Shown here: positions 7,161 through 14,118 of the stretch, one piece after another
Layout of the letters: each line of letters opens with the position of its first letter
Numbering within the stretch: the stretch's first letter is position 1
Assembly (NCBI GenBank): GCA_041743485.1
Contig: JBGTMR010000236.1
Location: 1-21,536 of the forward strand
Length of the DNA: 21,536 nucleotides
Direction: 5' to 3'
Source of the DNA: JANDLT01 sp041743485
Lineage (GTDB): Bacteria > Acidobacteriota > Blastocatellia > Pyrinomonadales > Pyrinomonadaceae
Translations under genes and position numbers: made by a program
The notes under the pieces: model-generated
Seen by the model: the letters and a program-made list of their open reading frames with translations, nothing else
Database searches by the model: none
Told to the model about the DNA's origin: nothing

Positions 7161-8453
7161 TTGCGTGATAAGAAAATCGTTTTGACGACGTGGGGATCGT
7201 TCGGCGACCTTCACCCGTACATCGCCGTCGCCGTCGAACTCAAGCGTCGCGGGGCGCGTCCGATGATTGCAACGAGTCTTTATTACCAAGCCAAGATTGA
7301 AGCCGAAGGGATAGATTTTCACGCTTTACGACCCGACTTGCCGCCGCCCGAAGACGCGCCCGAACTTGTGCGGCAAACTCTCAAAGGGCGTGCCGGAGCG
7401 CGTTATTTGTTCGAGAGTTTATTGATGCCGCACTTGCGCGAAACTTACGCCGACATTGAAGCCGCGACGCGCGACGCGCACATGCTCGTCACGCATCCTT
7501 TGTCGTTTGCGGGCGTTTTGCTGGCGGAAAAAACAGGCATCCCTTGGGTTTCCACCATACTCGCGCCGCTCTCTTTGTTCTCCGCCCACGACCCGCCGGA
7601 AGTGGACGCGGCGGCACAAAAGGGAGCGCGTCAAGTCAATCAACTGGCGCGCGTACACCCGCGAATCGCGCAAGCTTTATTCGGCATCGCCAAGTTGAGC
7701 ATACGTTCATGGACAACGGAAATCGCACGCTTCCGGCGAGAACTCGGTCTGCCGAAAGGAGCGCATCCGCTCTTTGAAGGACAGCATTCGCCGCGTCTCG
7801 TACTCGCTCTATTCTCTGAAATTTTCGCGTCCGTCCAACCCGATTTTCCCGCCCGCACACACCTTACGGGCTTCCCGTTTTACGACCGACGCGACCACGC
7901 TGGCGACGGGGAAATAAGTGACGAACTGCGCGAGTTTCTCGATGCGGGTGAGCCGCCGATTGTGTTCACGCTCGGTTCGGCGGCGGTGTGGGTTGCCGAT
8001 GATTTTTATCAAATCAGTGTTGACGCCGTGAAGCGTCTCAAGCGGCGCGCGGTGATGTTGATTGGTGACGAACGAAACAAGCCCGTCGAACCGATGCCGC
8101 CCGAAATCATCGCCGTCGGTTACGCGCCGTTTAGTGAACTTCTGCCGCGCGCACTCGCCGTCGTTCATTCCGGCGGCATCGGTTCGACCGCGCAAGGCTT
8201 GCGTGCGGGCGTGCCGTCGCTCATCGTGCCGTTCGCCTACGACCAATTCGACAACGCCGCGCGCGCCGTGCGTTTAGGTTGCGGGCGCACCATCGCCAAA
8301 CGCGACTACAAACCCGCGCGCGTCGCCGCCGAACTTCACGAACTCACACAGACGGATTCGTACCGCACACGCGCCCGCGAAATCGGACAACTCATCCAAG
8401 CCGAAAACGGCGCGGCGCGAGCGTGCGACCTTTTAGAAAGGAACTGTAGGTAA
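7161..8453 (+). CDS. GT1-family (UDP-glycosyltransferase-like) glycosyltransferase
   Basis: The product has a GT-B fold pattern. The N-terminal acceptor domain starts KIVLTTWGSFGDLHPYIAVA, with the G-S-x-G-D-x-x-P motif of sterol and lipid glycosyltransferases. The C-terminal donor domain carries VFTLGSAAVW and HSGGIGSTAQGLRAGVPSLIVPFAYDQFDNAARA, the nucleotide-sugar binding signature of this family (MGT / UDP-glucosyltransferase type). It probably glycosylates a lipid or secondary metabolite using an NDP-sugar; the acceptor cannot be told. The start is uncertain. TTG 7161 sits right before the conserved first strand (about 430 residues), but the frame is open back to TTG 7047 with several GTG codons between and no good Shine-Dalgarno. 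It is transcribed away from the SET gene. A heptamer hairpin begins at the base after its TAA stop. Confidence 0.85.
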   Translation: MRDKKIVLTTWGSFGDLHPYIAVAVELKRRGARPMIATSLYYQAKIEAEGIDFHALRPDLPPPEDAPELVRQTLKGRAGARYLFESLLMPHLRETYADIEAATRDAHMLVTHPLSFAGVLLAEKTGIPWVSTILAPLSLFSAHDPPEVDAAAQKGARQVNQLARVHPRIAQALFGIAKLSIRSWTTEIARFRRELGLPKGAHPLFEGQHSPRLVLALFSEIFASVQPDFPARTHLTGFPFYDRRDHAGDGEISDELREFLDAGEPPIVFTLGSAAVWVADDFYQISVDAVKRLKRRAVMLIGDERNKPVEPMPPEIIAVGYAPFSELLPRALAVVHSGGIGSTAQGLRAGVPSLIVPFAYDQFDNAARAVRLGCGRTIAKRDYKPARVAAELHELTQTDSYRTRAREIGQLIQAENGAARACDLLERNCR

Positions 8454-8535
8454 TGATGAGTTATGAATGATGAATGATGAGTTAAGAAAAATGCGGTGGC
8501 TTTTAACTCATCATTCATCATTTATCGCTCATCCT
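8454..8535. repeat. Heptamer-repeat inverted element, copy 3
   Basis: The left arm (8454-8485) consists of seven-base units of the type TGATGAG/TGATGAA. The inverted right arm is 8503-8534, with a 17-base spacer between. The arms match at 28 of 32 positions and the innermost 20 are perfect, so a long hairpin could form. The left arm starts at the base after the TAA stop of the glycosyltransferase. The right arm ends about 20 bases before the coaX start. Confidence 0.9.
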
Positions 8536-8555
8536 TACCTATACAACACCACACG

Positions 8556-9341
8556 ATGCTTCTCGTTATTGATGTCGGCAACACGAACACGACGCTCGGA
8601 GTTTTTCAAGCGGAGCGTCTGATTTATCACTGGCGTTTGACGACGCGCCCGACGCGGACGGTGGACGAGTACGGCGTTCACGCGCGCAATCTGTTCGAGT
8701 TTGCGCGCATTGATTTTCAAGACATCACGCATGTCTGCATCGCATCGGTCGTGCCGCCGCTCAACTTCACTTTGCGGCGCATGGCGGAAGTTTATTTCAA
8801 TCGCACGCCGCTCTTTATTGACCACACGCTCGAACTCGGCATGAAGATTTTGTACAACCCGCCGTCGGATGTCGGGGCTGACCGCATCGTGGATGCCGTC
8901 GCCGCGCGGGAGAAATACGGCGCGCCGTGCATCGTCGTTGACTTCGGCACAGCGACGACTTACAACGCGATTGACAAGGACGGGAGTTATCGCGGCGGCG
9001 TCATCACACCCGGCATCGGTATCTCAAGCGAAGCACTGTTTGAGCGTGCCGCGCGTCTGCCGCGTGTCGAGATAAAACGTCCCGCCAAGACCATCGGAAC
9101 TTCAACCGTCGCCGCGATGCAATCGGGTCTGTTCTATGGTTTCGCCCTCGCCGTTGACGGCATATTGCGCCGCATGATTGACGAACTAACCGAAGACGGA
9201 ACGCGCCCGCATGTCGTCGCCACCGGCGGACACGCCCCGCTCATCGCCTCCGGCTCGGAACTCATCGAAACGGTTGACGACACTTTGACGCTGGACGGAA
9301 TGCGGCTGATACACGGAAAAGTAGTGATGAGTGATGAGTGA
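8556..9341 (+). CDS. coaX: Type III pantothenate kinase
   Basis: CoaX phosphorylates pantothenate with ATP, the first step of coenzyme A synthesis, in the cytoplasm. From ATG 8556 the product is 261 residues, normal for the family. Motifs are the N-terminal phosphate loop DVGNTNTTLGVF (about residues 6-17), GADRIVDAVAA (about 106-116), DFGTATTYNAID (about 130-141) and GGVITPGIGIS (about 148-158). The frame is open upstream to GTG 8496, but that part is encoded by heptamer repeat and the MLLVIDVGNT start fits the family. No clear Shine-Dalgarno. The last residues (VVMSDE) and the stop codon lie inside heptamer repeat copy 4, so the native C-terminus appears to have been replaced or trimmed by the repeat. 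Confidence 0.95.
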   Translation: MLLVIDVGNTNTTLGVFQAERLIYHWRLTTRPTRTVDEYGVHARNLFEFARIDFQDITHVCIASVVPPLNFTLRRMAEVYFNRTPLFIDHTLELGMKILYNPPSDVGADRIVDAVAAREKYGAPCIVVDFGTATTYNAIDKDGSYRGGVITPGIGISSEALFERAARLPRVEIKRPAKTIGTSTVAAMQSGLFYGFALAVDGILRRMIDELTEDGTRPHVVATGGHAPLIASGSELIETVDDTLTLDGMRLIHGKVVMSDE

Positions 9342-9402
9342 TGAATGATGAGTGGAAAACTTGTCTTTAACTCATCATTCATCATTCATCACTCATCATT
9401 AC
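9321..9402. repeat. Heptamer-repeat inverted element, copy 4 (overlaps the end of coaX)
   Basis: The left arm (9321-9353) consists of seven-base units AGTGATG/AATGATG. The inverted right arm is 9370-9402 and the spacer is 16 bases. The arms match at 31 of 33 positions, with both differences being A/G changes. The left arm contains the last six codons and TGA stop of coaX. The right arm ends six bases before the ATG of the next gene, where a ribosome-binding site would normally be. Confidence 0.92.
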
Positions 9403-9408
9403 CCCTCA

Positions 9409-10194
9409 ATGAATTACTTCAATTATTTCACCGAAATCGAAGAAGCTTTTATACGGCGGCGCGGCAAGACTTTACTGTTGAGTCCGATTGATTGGTCGCT
9501 GATTGAAGCTTGGAAGACGCGCGGCATTCCGCTTCACATCGTCTTGAGCGGCATCGCGCACTCGTTCGATTCGCACGAAAAGTCGGCACGCAAACGCTCC
9601 GTCAAGACGCTGCTTTACTGTCAGGAAGAAGTCGAAGTTCAATTCGCCGAATGGCTCGAAAGCCAAGTCGGGAAAGCCCACGCGAAGGATAACGATGAAG
9701 CGATCTCAAAGGATGAAACGACGCCGGAAGCGGCTCATGAATCCAGTGCCGCAAACGATAAAGCGAGTGACGGACATCTTCCGTTTCCGGCGACGACGAT
9801 TAGCCGACATCTCGGCGAAGCGCGTGCGGCACTCGAAAATTTAAGCAAGGAAGCGGACGGCTCAAGCGTCGTGTACACCGAAACCCTGCACCGCGCCGTC
9901 ACACGTTTATCGGAAATCGAGACGAGTTGGAACGCCGCGAAGCACCACACGGCATCGAGTGCCGAGCGTTTAGAGAGCGCGTTGACGGAACTCGAAAACT
10001 TGCTTGACGAAGGCTTGCAAGCCGATTTGAAATCCGATGAACGTCTCGCGCACGAACGCGAAGTCGCCGCCCAACTCGCCCCTTACAAAGCCCGCATGGA
10101 GACGGAAACCTATCGTGCGACGCACGCCAACCTTGTACAGAAGCGCGTCCGCGAAGCGTACCGCGTGCCGCGCCTCAGTCTGTTTTATCTATGA
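9409..10194 (+). CDS. Conserved hypothetical protein, likely Acidobacteriota-specific
   Basis: From ATG 9409 the product is 261 residues. The N-terminal 80 residues are well structured, with the pattern FTEIEEAFIRRRGKTLLLSP, then DWSLIEAWKTRGIPLHIVLSGI and later QEEVEVQFAEW. I recall similar N-termini in uncharacterised Acidobacteriota proteins, but no function. The middle (about 85-135) is rich in Asp, Glu, Lys, Ser and Ala and looks disordered. The C-terminal half (about 140-260) is helical and probably coiled-coil, with charged heptads. No signal peptide or membrane segment, so it is likely cytoplasmic. The longer frame from 9352 reads heptamer repeat and was rejected. No Shine-Dalgarno is visible; the repeat arm occupies that position. 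Function unknown. Confidence 0.75.
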   Translation: MNYFNYFTEIEEAFIRRRGKTLLLSPIDWSLIEAWKTRGIPLHIVLSGIAHSFDSHEKSARKRSVKTLLYCQEEVEVQFAEWLESQVGKAHAKDNDEAISKDETTPEAAHESSAANDKASDGHLPFPATTISRHLGEARAALENLSKEADGSSVVYTETLHRAVTRLSEIETSWNAAKHHTASSAERLESALTELENLLDEGLQADLKSDERLAHEREVAAQLAPYKARMETETYRATHANLVQKRVREAYRVPRLSLFYL

Positions 10195-10203
10195 ACCCTA
10201 ATT

Positions 10204-10385
10204 CAGTGGTCAGTAGTCAGTGGTCAGTGGTCGGCATCAGTTAAAACAAAGACCGCGCTCATTGACGTTCAAGTTTGTGCTTGACATCTCAATCATAAAA
10301 CCCATGCTTCACTGACCACTGACCACTGACCACTGACCACTGACCACTGACCACTGACCACTGACCACTGACCACTGACCACTCA
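10204..10385. repeat. Heptamer-repeat inverted element, copy 5, between convergent genes
   Basis: The left arm (10204-10231) is four units of CAGTGGT/CAGTAGT. The right arm (10311-10380) is ten perfect units of ACTGACC, continued by a partial unit that overlaps the stop codon (10383-10385) of the - strand LOG gene. The arms are inverted relative to each other. The 79-base spacer shows nothing recognisable. The left arm begins nine bases after the stop of the + strand hypothetical gene, so the element fills the whole gap between two convergent genes. Confidence 0.92.
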
Positions 10386-11126
10386 CAAATCATTCGCCAC
10401 CGTTGTATCCACGACATGCAAAGAATTTCGTCGGGCGTTGACTATCTCGACGACTTCGGCGGGCGAATCCGTGAGGTGAAGCAATTTCAAATCGGCTTCG
10501 CTAATGTTTCCCTCTGCGAGCATTGTTTCCTTAATCCAATCAAGCATCCCGCGCCAGTAATCAGAACCGAACAGCACGACCGGAAAGTTCTTTATCTTTT
10601 TAGTCTGAATTAACGTCAAGGCTTCAAACAGTTCGTCGAGAGTTCCGAAGCCGCCGGGAAAAATCACGAACGCCGTAGAGTATTTGACGAACATCGTTTT
10701 GCGAACGAAGAAATAACGAAAGACCAGCGTGCGCGTTTGATACGGATTCGGGTCTTGCTCGAAAGGCAATTCGATGTTGCATCCGATGCTCACGCCTTTC
10801 GCTTCAAACGCTCCGCGATTCGCGGCTTCCATGATGCCGGGTCCGCCGCCCGTTATCACCGCGTAACCCGCGTTTGCCAGTAGCGCGGCGGTTTCCTGCG
10901 CCGCTTTGTAGTAAAGATTGTCGGGCAAGGTGCGCGCCGAACCGAACACGGAAACGCCGCGCGTCGTCGCCGCGAGTTCGTCAAAGCCTTCGACAAATTC
11001 GCCCATGATGCGGAACACGCGCCATGTATCGGTGCGTGTAAAATCGTCGCGCTTCGGACTCTTTAATAGTTGCTCATCCTGCGTCGGTTCTTCCGAAGGA
11101 TGTTTCTTGTCGGTAATTTCAGCCAC
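10383..11126 (-). CDS. LOG family (TIGR00730-type) Rossmann-fold nucleotide phosphoribohydrolase
   Basis: The 247-residue protein carries the LOG signatures GGGPGIMEAANRGA (residues 93-106) and PGGFGTLDELFEAL (157-170), plus RK at 142-143, on a Rossmann fold. Family members cleave the N-glycosidic bond of AMP or cytokinin riboside 5'-monophosphates, releasing base and ribose-5-phosphate; many were once misnamed lysine decarboxylases. The PGGFGTxDE motif is the one linked to phosphoribohydrolase activity. The first 35 residues are charged and probably flexible. The start is GTG 11126, preceded by AAGGA (close, three bases) and by GAGG ten bases upstream. It lies 12 bases downstream of fabI on the same strand, so it is likely co-transcribed. 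Its stop codon lies in the last unit of heptamer copy 5. Confidence 0.9.
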   Translation of the reverse strand: MAEITDKKHPSEEPTQDEQLLKSPKRDDFTRTDTWRVFRIMGEFVEGFDELAATTRGVSVFGSARTLPDNLYYKAAQETAALLANAGYAVITGGGPGIMEAANRGAFEAKGVSIGCNIELPFEQDPNPYQTRTLVFRYFFVRKTMFVKYSTAFVIFPGGFGTLDELFEALTLIQTKKIKNFPVVLFGSDYWRGMLDWIKETMLAEGNISEADLKLLHLTDSPAEVVEIVNARRNSLHVVDTTVANDL

Positions 11127-11138
11127 TTATCCTTAACC

Positions 11139-11909
11139 TCAAAACGCCATGATGTTGAAGCCGCAATCAACGTGAATAATCTCGCCCGTGATGCCGGATG
11201 AAAGCGGGGAACAAAGAAACAACGCCGTATCGCCGACCTCGCGCGGTTCGACGTTTCGCTTCAAAGGAGCGCGTTCGGCAACGCTTTTGAGCATCGTCGA
11301 AAAGTTGGCGACACCCCGCGCCGCGAGAGTTTGAATAGGTCCCGCGCTGATAGCATTGACGCGAATGTTTTGCGCTCCTAAATCGGCAGCCAAATATCTT
11401 GTACCGGCTTCGAGTGCGGCTTTGGCGACGCCCATGACGTTGTAATTAGCGACGACTTTTTCCGCACCGTAATAAGTCATCGTCACCATGCTTCCGCCGT
11501 CGGTCATCAAGGGTGCGGCGTGGCGCGCGAGTTCGGTAAATGAATGCGCGCTGATTTCGAGTGCGGTCACGAAGGCATCACGCGAAGTTTGCGCGTAGCC
11601 GCCTTCGAGTGCTTCTTTCGGGGCGAACGCGACGCTGTGAATTAAGAAATCCAGACGCCCGAAGTCACGTTCGACCTGCGCGAATAACCCCGCGACTTCA
11701 TCAGGATTGGTTACGTCGCACTGTATGACGAGCGAGTTTTCAAAATCTTTGGCGAGCGTCTCGACGTTTTCGCGCAATCGTTCGCCCTGATAATTGAAGG
11801 CGAGACGCGCTCCCGCATCGTGCAGAGATTTCGCGGTCGCCCACGCGATGGAACGTTTGTTGGCGACACCGAAGATGATGCCGCGTTTGTCTTCAAGCAA
11901 ATTGTTCAT
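11139..11909 (-). CDS. fabI: Enoyl-[acyl-carrier-protein] reductase (NADH)
   Basis: FabI reduces the trans-2 double bond of enoyl-ACP with NADH, the last step of each fatty-acid elongation cycle. The 256-residue sequence shows the atypical short-chain reductase features: nucleotide loop GVANKRSIAWA (residues 14-24), HSVAFAP (91-97), and the active site Tyr146/Tyr147 and Tyr156-x6-Lys163 in MTYYGAEKVVANYNVMGVAK, at the same numbering as the E. coli enzyme. The substrate loop is SAGPIQTLAARG (188-199). The C-terminus HVDCGFNIMAF is typical. The start ATG 11909 has no strong Shine-Dalgarno. It lies 33 bases downstream of the coiled-coil gene and 12 bases upstream of the LOG gene, all on the - strand. 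The triclosan/diazaborine target class. Confidence 0.96.
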   Translation of the reverse strand: MNNLLEDKRGIIFGVANKRSIAWATAKSLHDAGARLAFNYQGERLRENVETLAKDFENSLVIQCDVTNPDEVAGLFAQVERDFGRLDFLIHSVAFAPKEALEGGYAQTSRDAFVTALEISAHSFTELARHAAPLMTDGGSMVTMTYYGAEKVVANYNVMGVAKAALEAGTRYLAADLGAQNIRVNAISAGPIQTLAARGVANFSTMLKSVAERAPLKRNVEPREVGDTALFLCSPLSSGITGEIIHVDCGFNIMAF

Positions 11910-11942
11910 GAATGTTTTTAGCTTGTGATAAGTTAAGGAGAA

Positions 11943-12326
11943 TTATTTACTTTCCAGCACCGCCACCCGTTCTGCTATATCCTGCATAGCGAAGCGGTCT
12001 AGCGTGCGTGCTTCAAAGCGGTCAAGGCGTGAAGCGATGATGTGGATTTCGGTGCGAACTTCCAACAAATTAGTCTGCATCTCAACAACGCCCGCCTGTG
12101 TCGCGTCAACTCTCTTGCTCAACTCACGCACTTCCGCCTGTGTCGCGTCAACCTTCTTGCTTAACTCACGCACTTCCGCCTGTGTCGCGTCAACTTGCGT
12201 GCGAAGTTCGCGCACTTCGGCGCGAGTTTCTTCTTGTTGATTACGCGCTTCAGCCCGAAACTCGCCGATTTCACGAATCATCGCGCCCATGTAATTTTGC
12301 ATTTCCGCCCATTGGTCGGCACTCAT
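11943..12326 (-). CDS. Short coiled-coil protein with tandem 14-residue repeats
   Basis: The 127-residue product is nearly all predicted helix. Residues about 30-85 contain three near-identical 14-residue units of the form VDATQAEVRELSKK, which is two coiled-coil heptads, so the protein should form a long parallel coiled coil. The remainder is also charged and heptad-like, ending MQDIAERVAVLESK. There is no signal peptide or membrane segment. The start ATG 12326 has a good AAGGAG site nine bases upstream. It sits between the M48 peptidase (41 bases upstream) and fabI (33 bases downstream) on the same strand. The repeat is also visible at DNA level (42 bases, listed separately). No function can be assigned; similar coiled-coil ORFs are common and often vary in repeat number. 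Confidence 0.7.
   Translation of the reverse strand: MSADQWAEMQNYMGAMIREIGEFRAEARNQQEETRAEVRELRTQVDATQAEVRELSKKVDATQAEVRELSKRVDATQAGVVEMQTNLLEVRTEIHIIASRLDRFEARTLDRFAMQDIAERVAVLESK
12095..12220. repeat. 42-base tandem repeat, three units, inside the coiled-coil gene
   Basis: The unit begins CCTGTGTCGCGTCAAC and recurs at 12095, 12137 and 12179, exactly 42 bases apart. The first two units are almost identical; the third diverges in its second half. The period keeps the reading frame and equals two coiled-coil heptads, so the copy number can change without frame loss. Confidence 0.9.
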
Positions 12327-12367
12327 TTTCGTTTTCTCCTTAGTGAATTCAAATTAACACAAATAAT

Positions 12368-13360
12368 TTAAGCCGCCGCTTTTGCTGTCTCACCGACCAT
12401 AAGTTTGTCGTATTCGCCGCTTTCGTGCCACTTCAAAATCTCGCTGACGCGCCAGACGGGGAAGGGGTGCGTGAGACCGGATGAGATGATGTCCGCCCAG
12501 AATCTATCGAGTGCTTTCTGGTCGTAATTCTTTTGAAAGTCGCGTGCCTGTTTGAGAAATTCGTCGTAGTTCATCTTCGACGCGAACGTGCCGCCGCAGA
12601 GTTTCATCATCGTGCGGCAGATGACATCCGGGTCTTGTGTGACGAGAAGCGCGGCGCGGTCGCATGAGAGTTCGGCGCGACGCGCCCACGCGAGAAGTGC
12701 CGAACGCATCGTGCCGGTCAAGATTGATTGCACGACGGCGGTAATCGGCGAAGCGGCGATGGCGGCGTTTGCTAAGGCTTCGATGAGGCGCGCGGCGGTT
12801 AAGTAAAGAACGTGTTCGGCGTGAATGTGTCCGATTTCGTGGGCGATGACCATCAGGGATTCTTCATCGGAGAGACGTTCGAGAAGTCCCGTGTGCAAGA
12901 CCAGCACGGGACGTTCGACGCCGCCCGTGAAGGCGTTCACGACGGGGTTTTGTTGGATGTATAAGTCCGGCATATCAACGCCGAGCGTGGTACACGCGAT
13001 TTGGGCTTTGGCGTAAATGTCCGGGCATTGATGTGGCGTGACGCGAACCGCCGAAGCGGTAAAAATCACGCGAATCGCGGATTCACCCGTGACCGACAAG
13101 AGTTTCTTGAGCGCGGTATCAATGCCGGGAATCGCACGCAGCGCGGCGAGGGCGCGACTGTCCGCCGGATGCACATAATCGTGCTTATTGAGTTCGGCAA
13201 ATTTCTTGTGCGCCTTCGTCGAGAGCGGCAAACGGCAGCGTCCGCATTTCGCTTCCTGCACGCCGTTGTCGGTAATGGTGCTTGCTTCGCGGACTTGGTT
13301 GAGTTGACCGCAGTAGCGGCAGCGCGTTGTTTGCGCGGTGTTATCGTTGATTGATTGCAT
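12368..13360 (-). CDS. M48-family zinc metallopeptidase with N-terminal zinc ribbon
   Basis: The 330-residue protein has a zinc-ribbon-like N-terminus (Cys14-x2-Cys17 ... Cys39-x2-Cys42), then an M48 peptidase domain. The zinc-binding HEIGH motif is at residues 174-178 (VIAHEIGHIHAEH), with the third ligand likely Glu230 in WARRAELSCDRAALL. Upstream, NPVVNAFTGGVERPVLVLHTGLLERLSDEE (about 138-167) is the usual M48 lead-in. A hydrophobic stretch (about 186-215) may be membrane-associated. M48 enzymes such as HtpX and BepA/Loi-like proteins degrade misfolded membrane or envelope proteins; the substrate of this one is unknown. There is no signal peptide. ATG 13360 has only a weak ribosome-binding site (AAAGG 13 bases upstream). 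The first gene of the - strand run towards fabI. Confidence 0.88.
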   Translation of the reverse strand: MQSINDNTAQTTRCRYCGQLNQVREASTITDNGVQEAKCGRCRLPLSTKAHKKFAELNKHDYVHPADSRALAALRAIPGIDTALKKLLSVTGESAIRVIFTASAVRVTPHQCPDIYAKAQIACTTLGVDMPDLYIQQNPVVNAFTGGVERPVLVLHTGLLERLSDEESLMVIAHEIGHIHAEHVLYLTAARLIEALANAAIAASPITAVVQSILTGTMRSALLAWARRAELSCDRAALLVTQDPDVICRTMMKLCGGTFASKMNYDEFLKQARDFQKNYDQKALDRFWADIISSGLTHPFPVWRVSEILKWHESGEYDKLMVGETAKAAA

Positions 13361-13397
13361 GAGTTGAGTAAAACCTTTCCTTGAACTAAAAACCCGC

Positions 13398-13760
13398 TTA
13401 ACCCACTGACTTCGTAATCAAATTTTTGAAGTGAAGGCGAATTTTACGAGCTACTTCTGGCGAGATAGTTGAGTCCAACCTTTTTGCCTTCGCCCCTTGA
13501 TTAGACGCCAAGATGAAAATAATTTCGGGAAGCAACTTCGATAATGTGTAACTCGTCTTTAACTTTACGATGCCTCCAGAACATCGCCTCTTCTTTGCGT
13601 TGATTGCTTCTCCACACTTCGAGCATATCAATGGGTGAGAAGTAGAATCTCCAGACTTTGTTTGATTTCTACCTATCTTTCGTTCTTCAGCTTTTTGGTG
13701 CCGTAAATCAAGGGCGTTTTTGTTGAAGGCAGTCCAATTTGTACTTGTTGTTGTTGTCAT
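13398..13760 (-). CDS. Small hypothetical protein with one CxxC
   Basis: The 120-residue basic protein is not recognised. It starts with a Thr-rich stretch, has a CSKCGEAINAKKRRC segment (about residues 46-60) that could be part of a zinc knuckle, and a lysine-rich helical C-terminal half. No signal peptide or clear membrane segment, apart from a short hydrophobic run LLPEIIFILA (about 76-85). A ribosome-binding site GGAG lies five bases before ATG 13760, which supports translation. Its codons are more AT-rich than those of the neighbouring housekeeping genes. Could be a recently acquired gene or a degraded one; nothing else can be said. Confidence 0.55.
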   Translation of the reverse strand: MTTTTSTNWTAFNKNALDLRHQKAEERKIGRNQTKSGDSTSHPLICSKCGEAINAKKRRCSGGIVKLKTSYTLSKLLPEIIFILASNQGAKAKRLDSTISPEVARKIRLHFKNLITKSVG

Positions 13761-13822
13761 ACTTACTCCAGAAGTTTAGAAAGGCATGAGACTCAAGAGA
13801 AACGAGGCGACGATGTGTTGTG

Positions 13823-14089
13823 CTATATGGTTTTAAGAAGATTATTTTTCGCGGGGCTTTGCATAAATTTAATGAACTTTTCCCAATTCAAGAACTCGCC
13901 GTTTTGAGGAGTAGTTTTGCCTTTACACCAGATGATGCCTGTATTTCTAATTACCAAATCACCTAAAAATTCTTTGTCGTTATAGACGGCAAGCTCAATT
14001 CCTTTCTCCTTGATTTGCATTGAGCTGATGTTCAAATCTTTAACATCAACTTTCATCTTTTTAAGAGGTTGAGGGCGGGAAATATTCAT
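13823..14089 (-). CDS. Small hypothetical protein (88 residues)
   Basis: The product is mostly beta-strand-like with a GDLVIRNTGIIWCKGKTTPQNGEFLNWEKFIKFM segment (about residues 43-76). The WCKGKT...NG...WEKFI pattern reminds me of small uncharacterised proteins found scattered in several phyla, but I cannot name a family. No signal peptide or membrane segment. A GGAG site seven or eight bases before ATG 14089 supports the start. It is AT-rich and Lys-rich relative to neighbours. Single open frame, no visible damage. Confidence 0.6.
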   Translation of the reverse strand: MNISRPQPLKKMKVDVKDLNISSMQIKEKGIELAVYNDKEFLGDLVIRNTGIIWCKGKTTPQNGEFLNWEKFIKFMQSPAKNNLLKTI

Positions 14090-14118
14090 TTGTAATCTCC
14101 ATTTCTTGTTATGAACTC

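Noticed and set aside
10311..10380. Possible CRISPR array
   Set aside because: Units are seven bases with no spacers between; a simple tandem repeat, not repeat-spacer structure.
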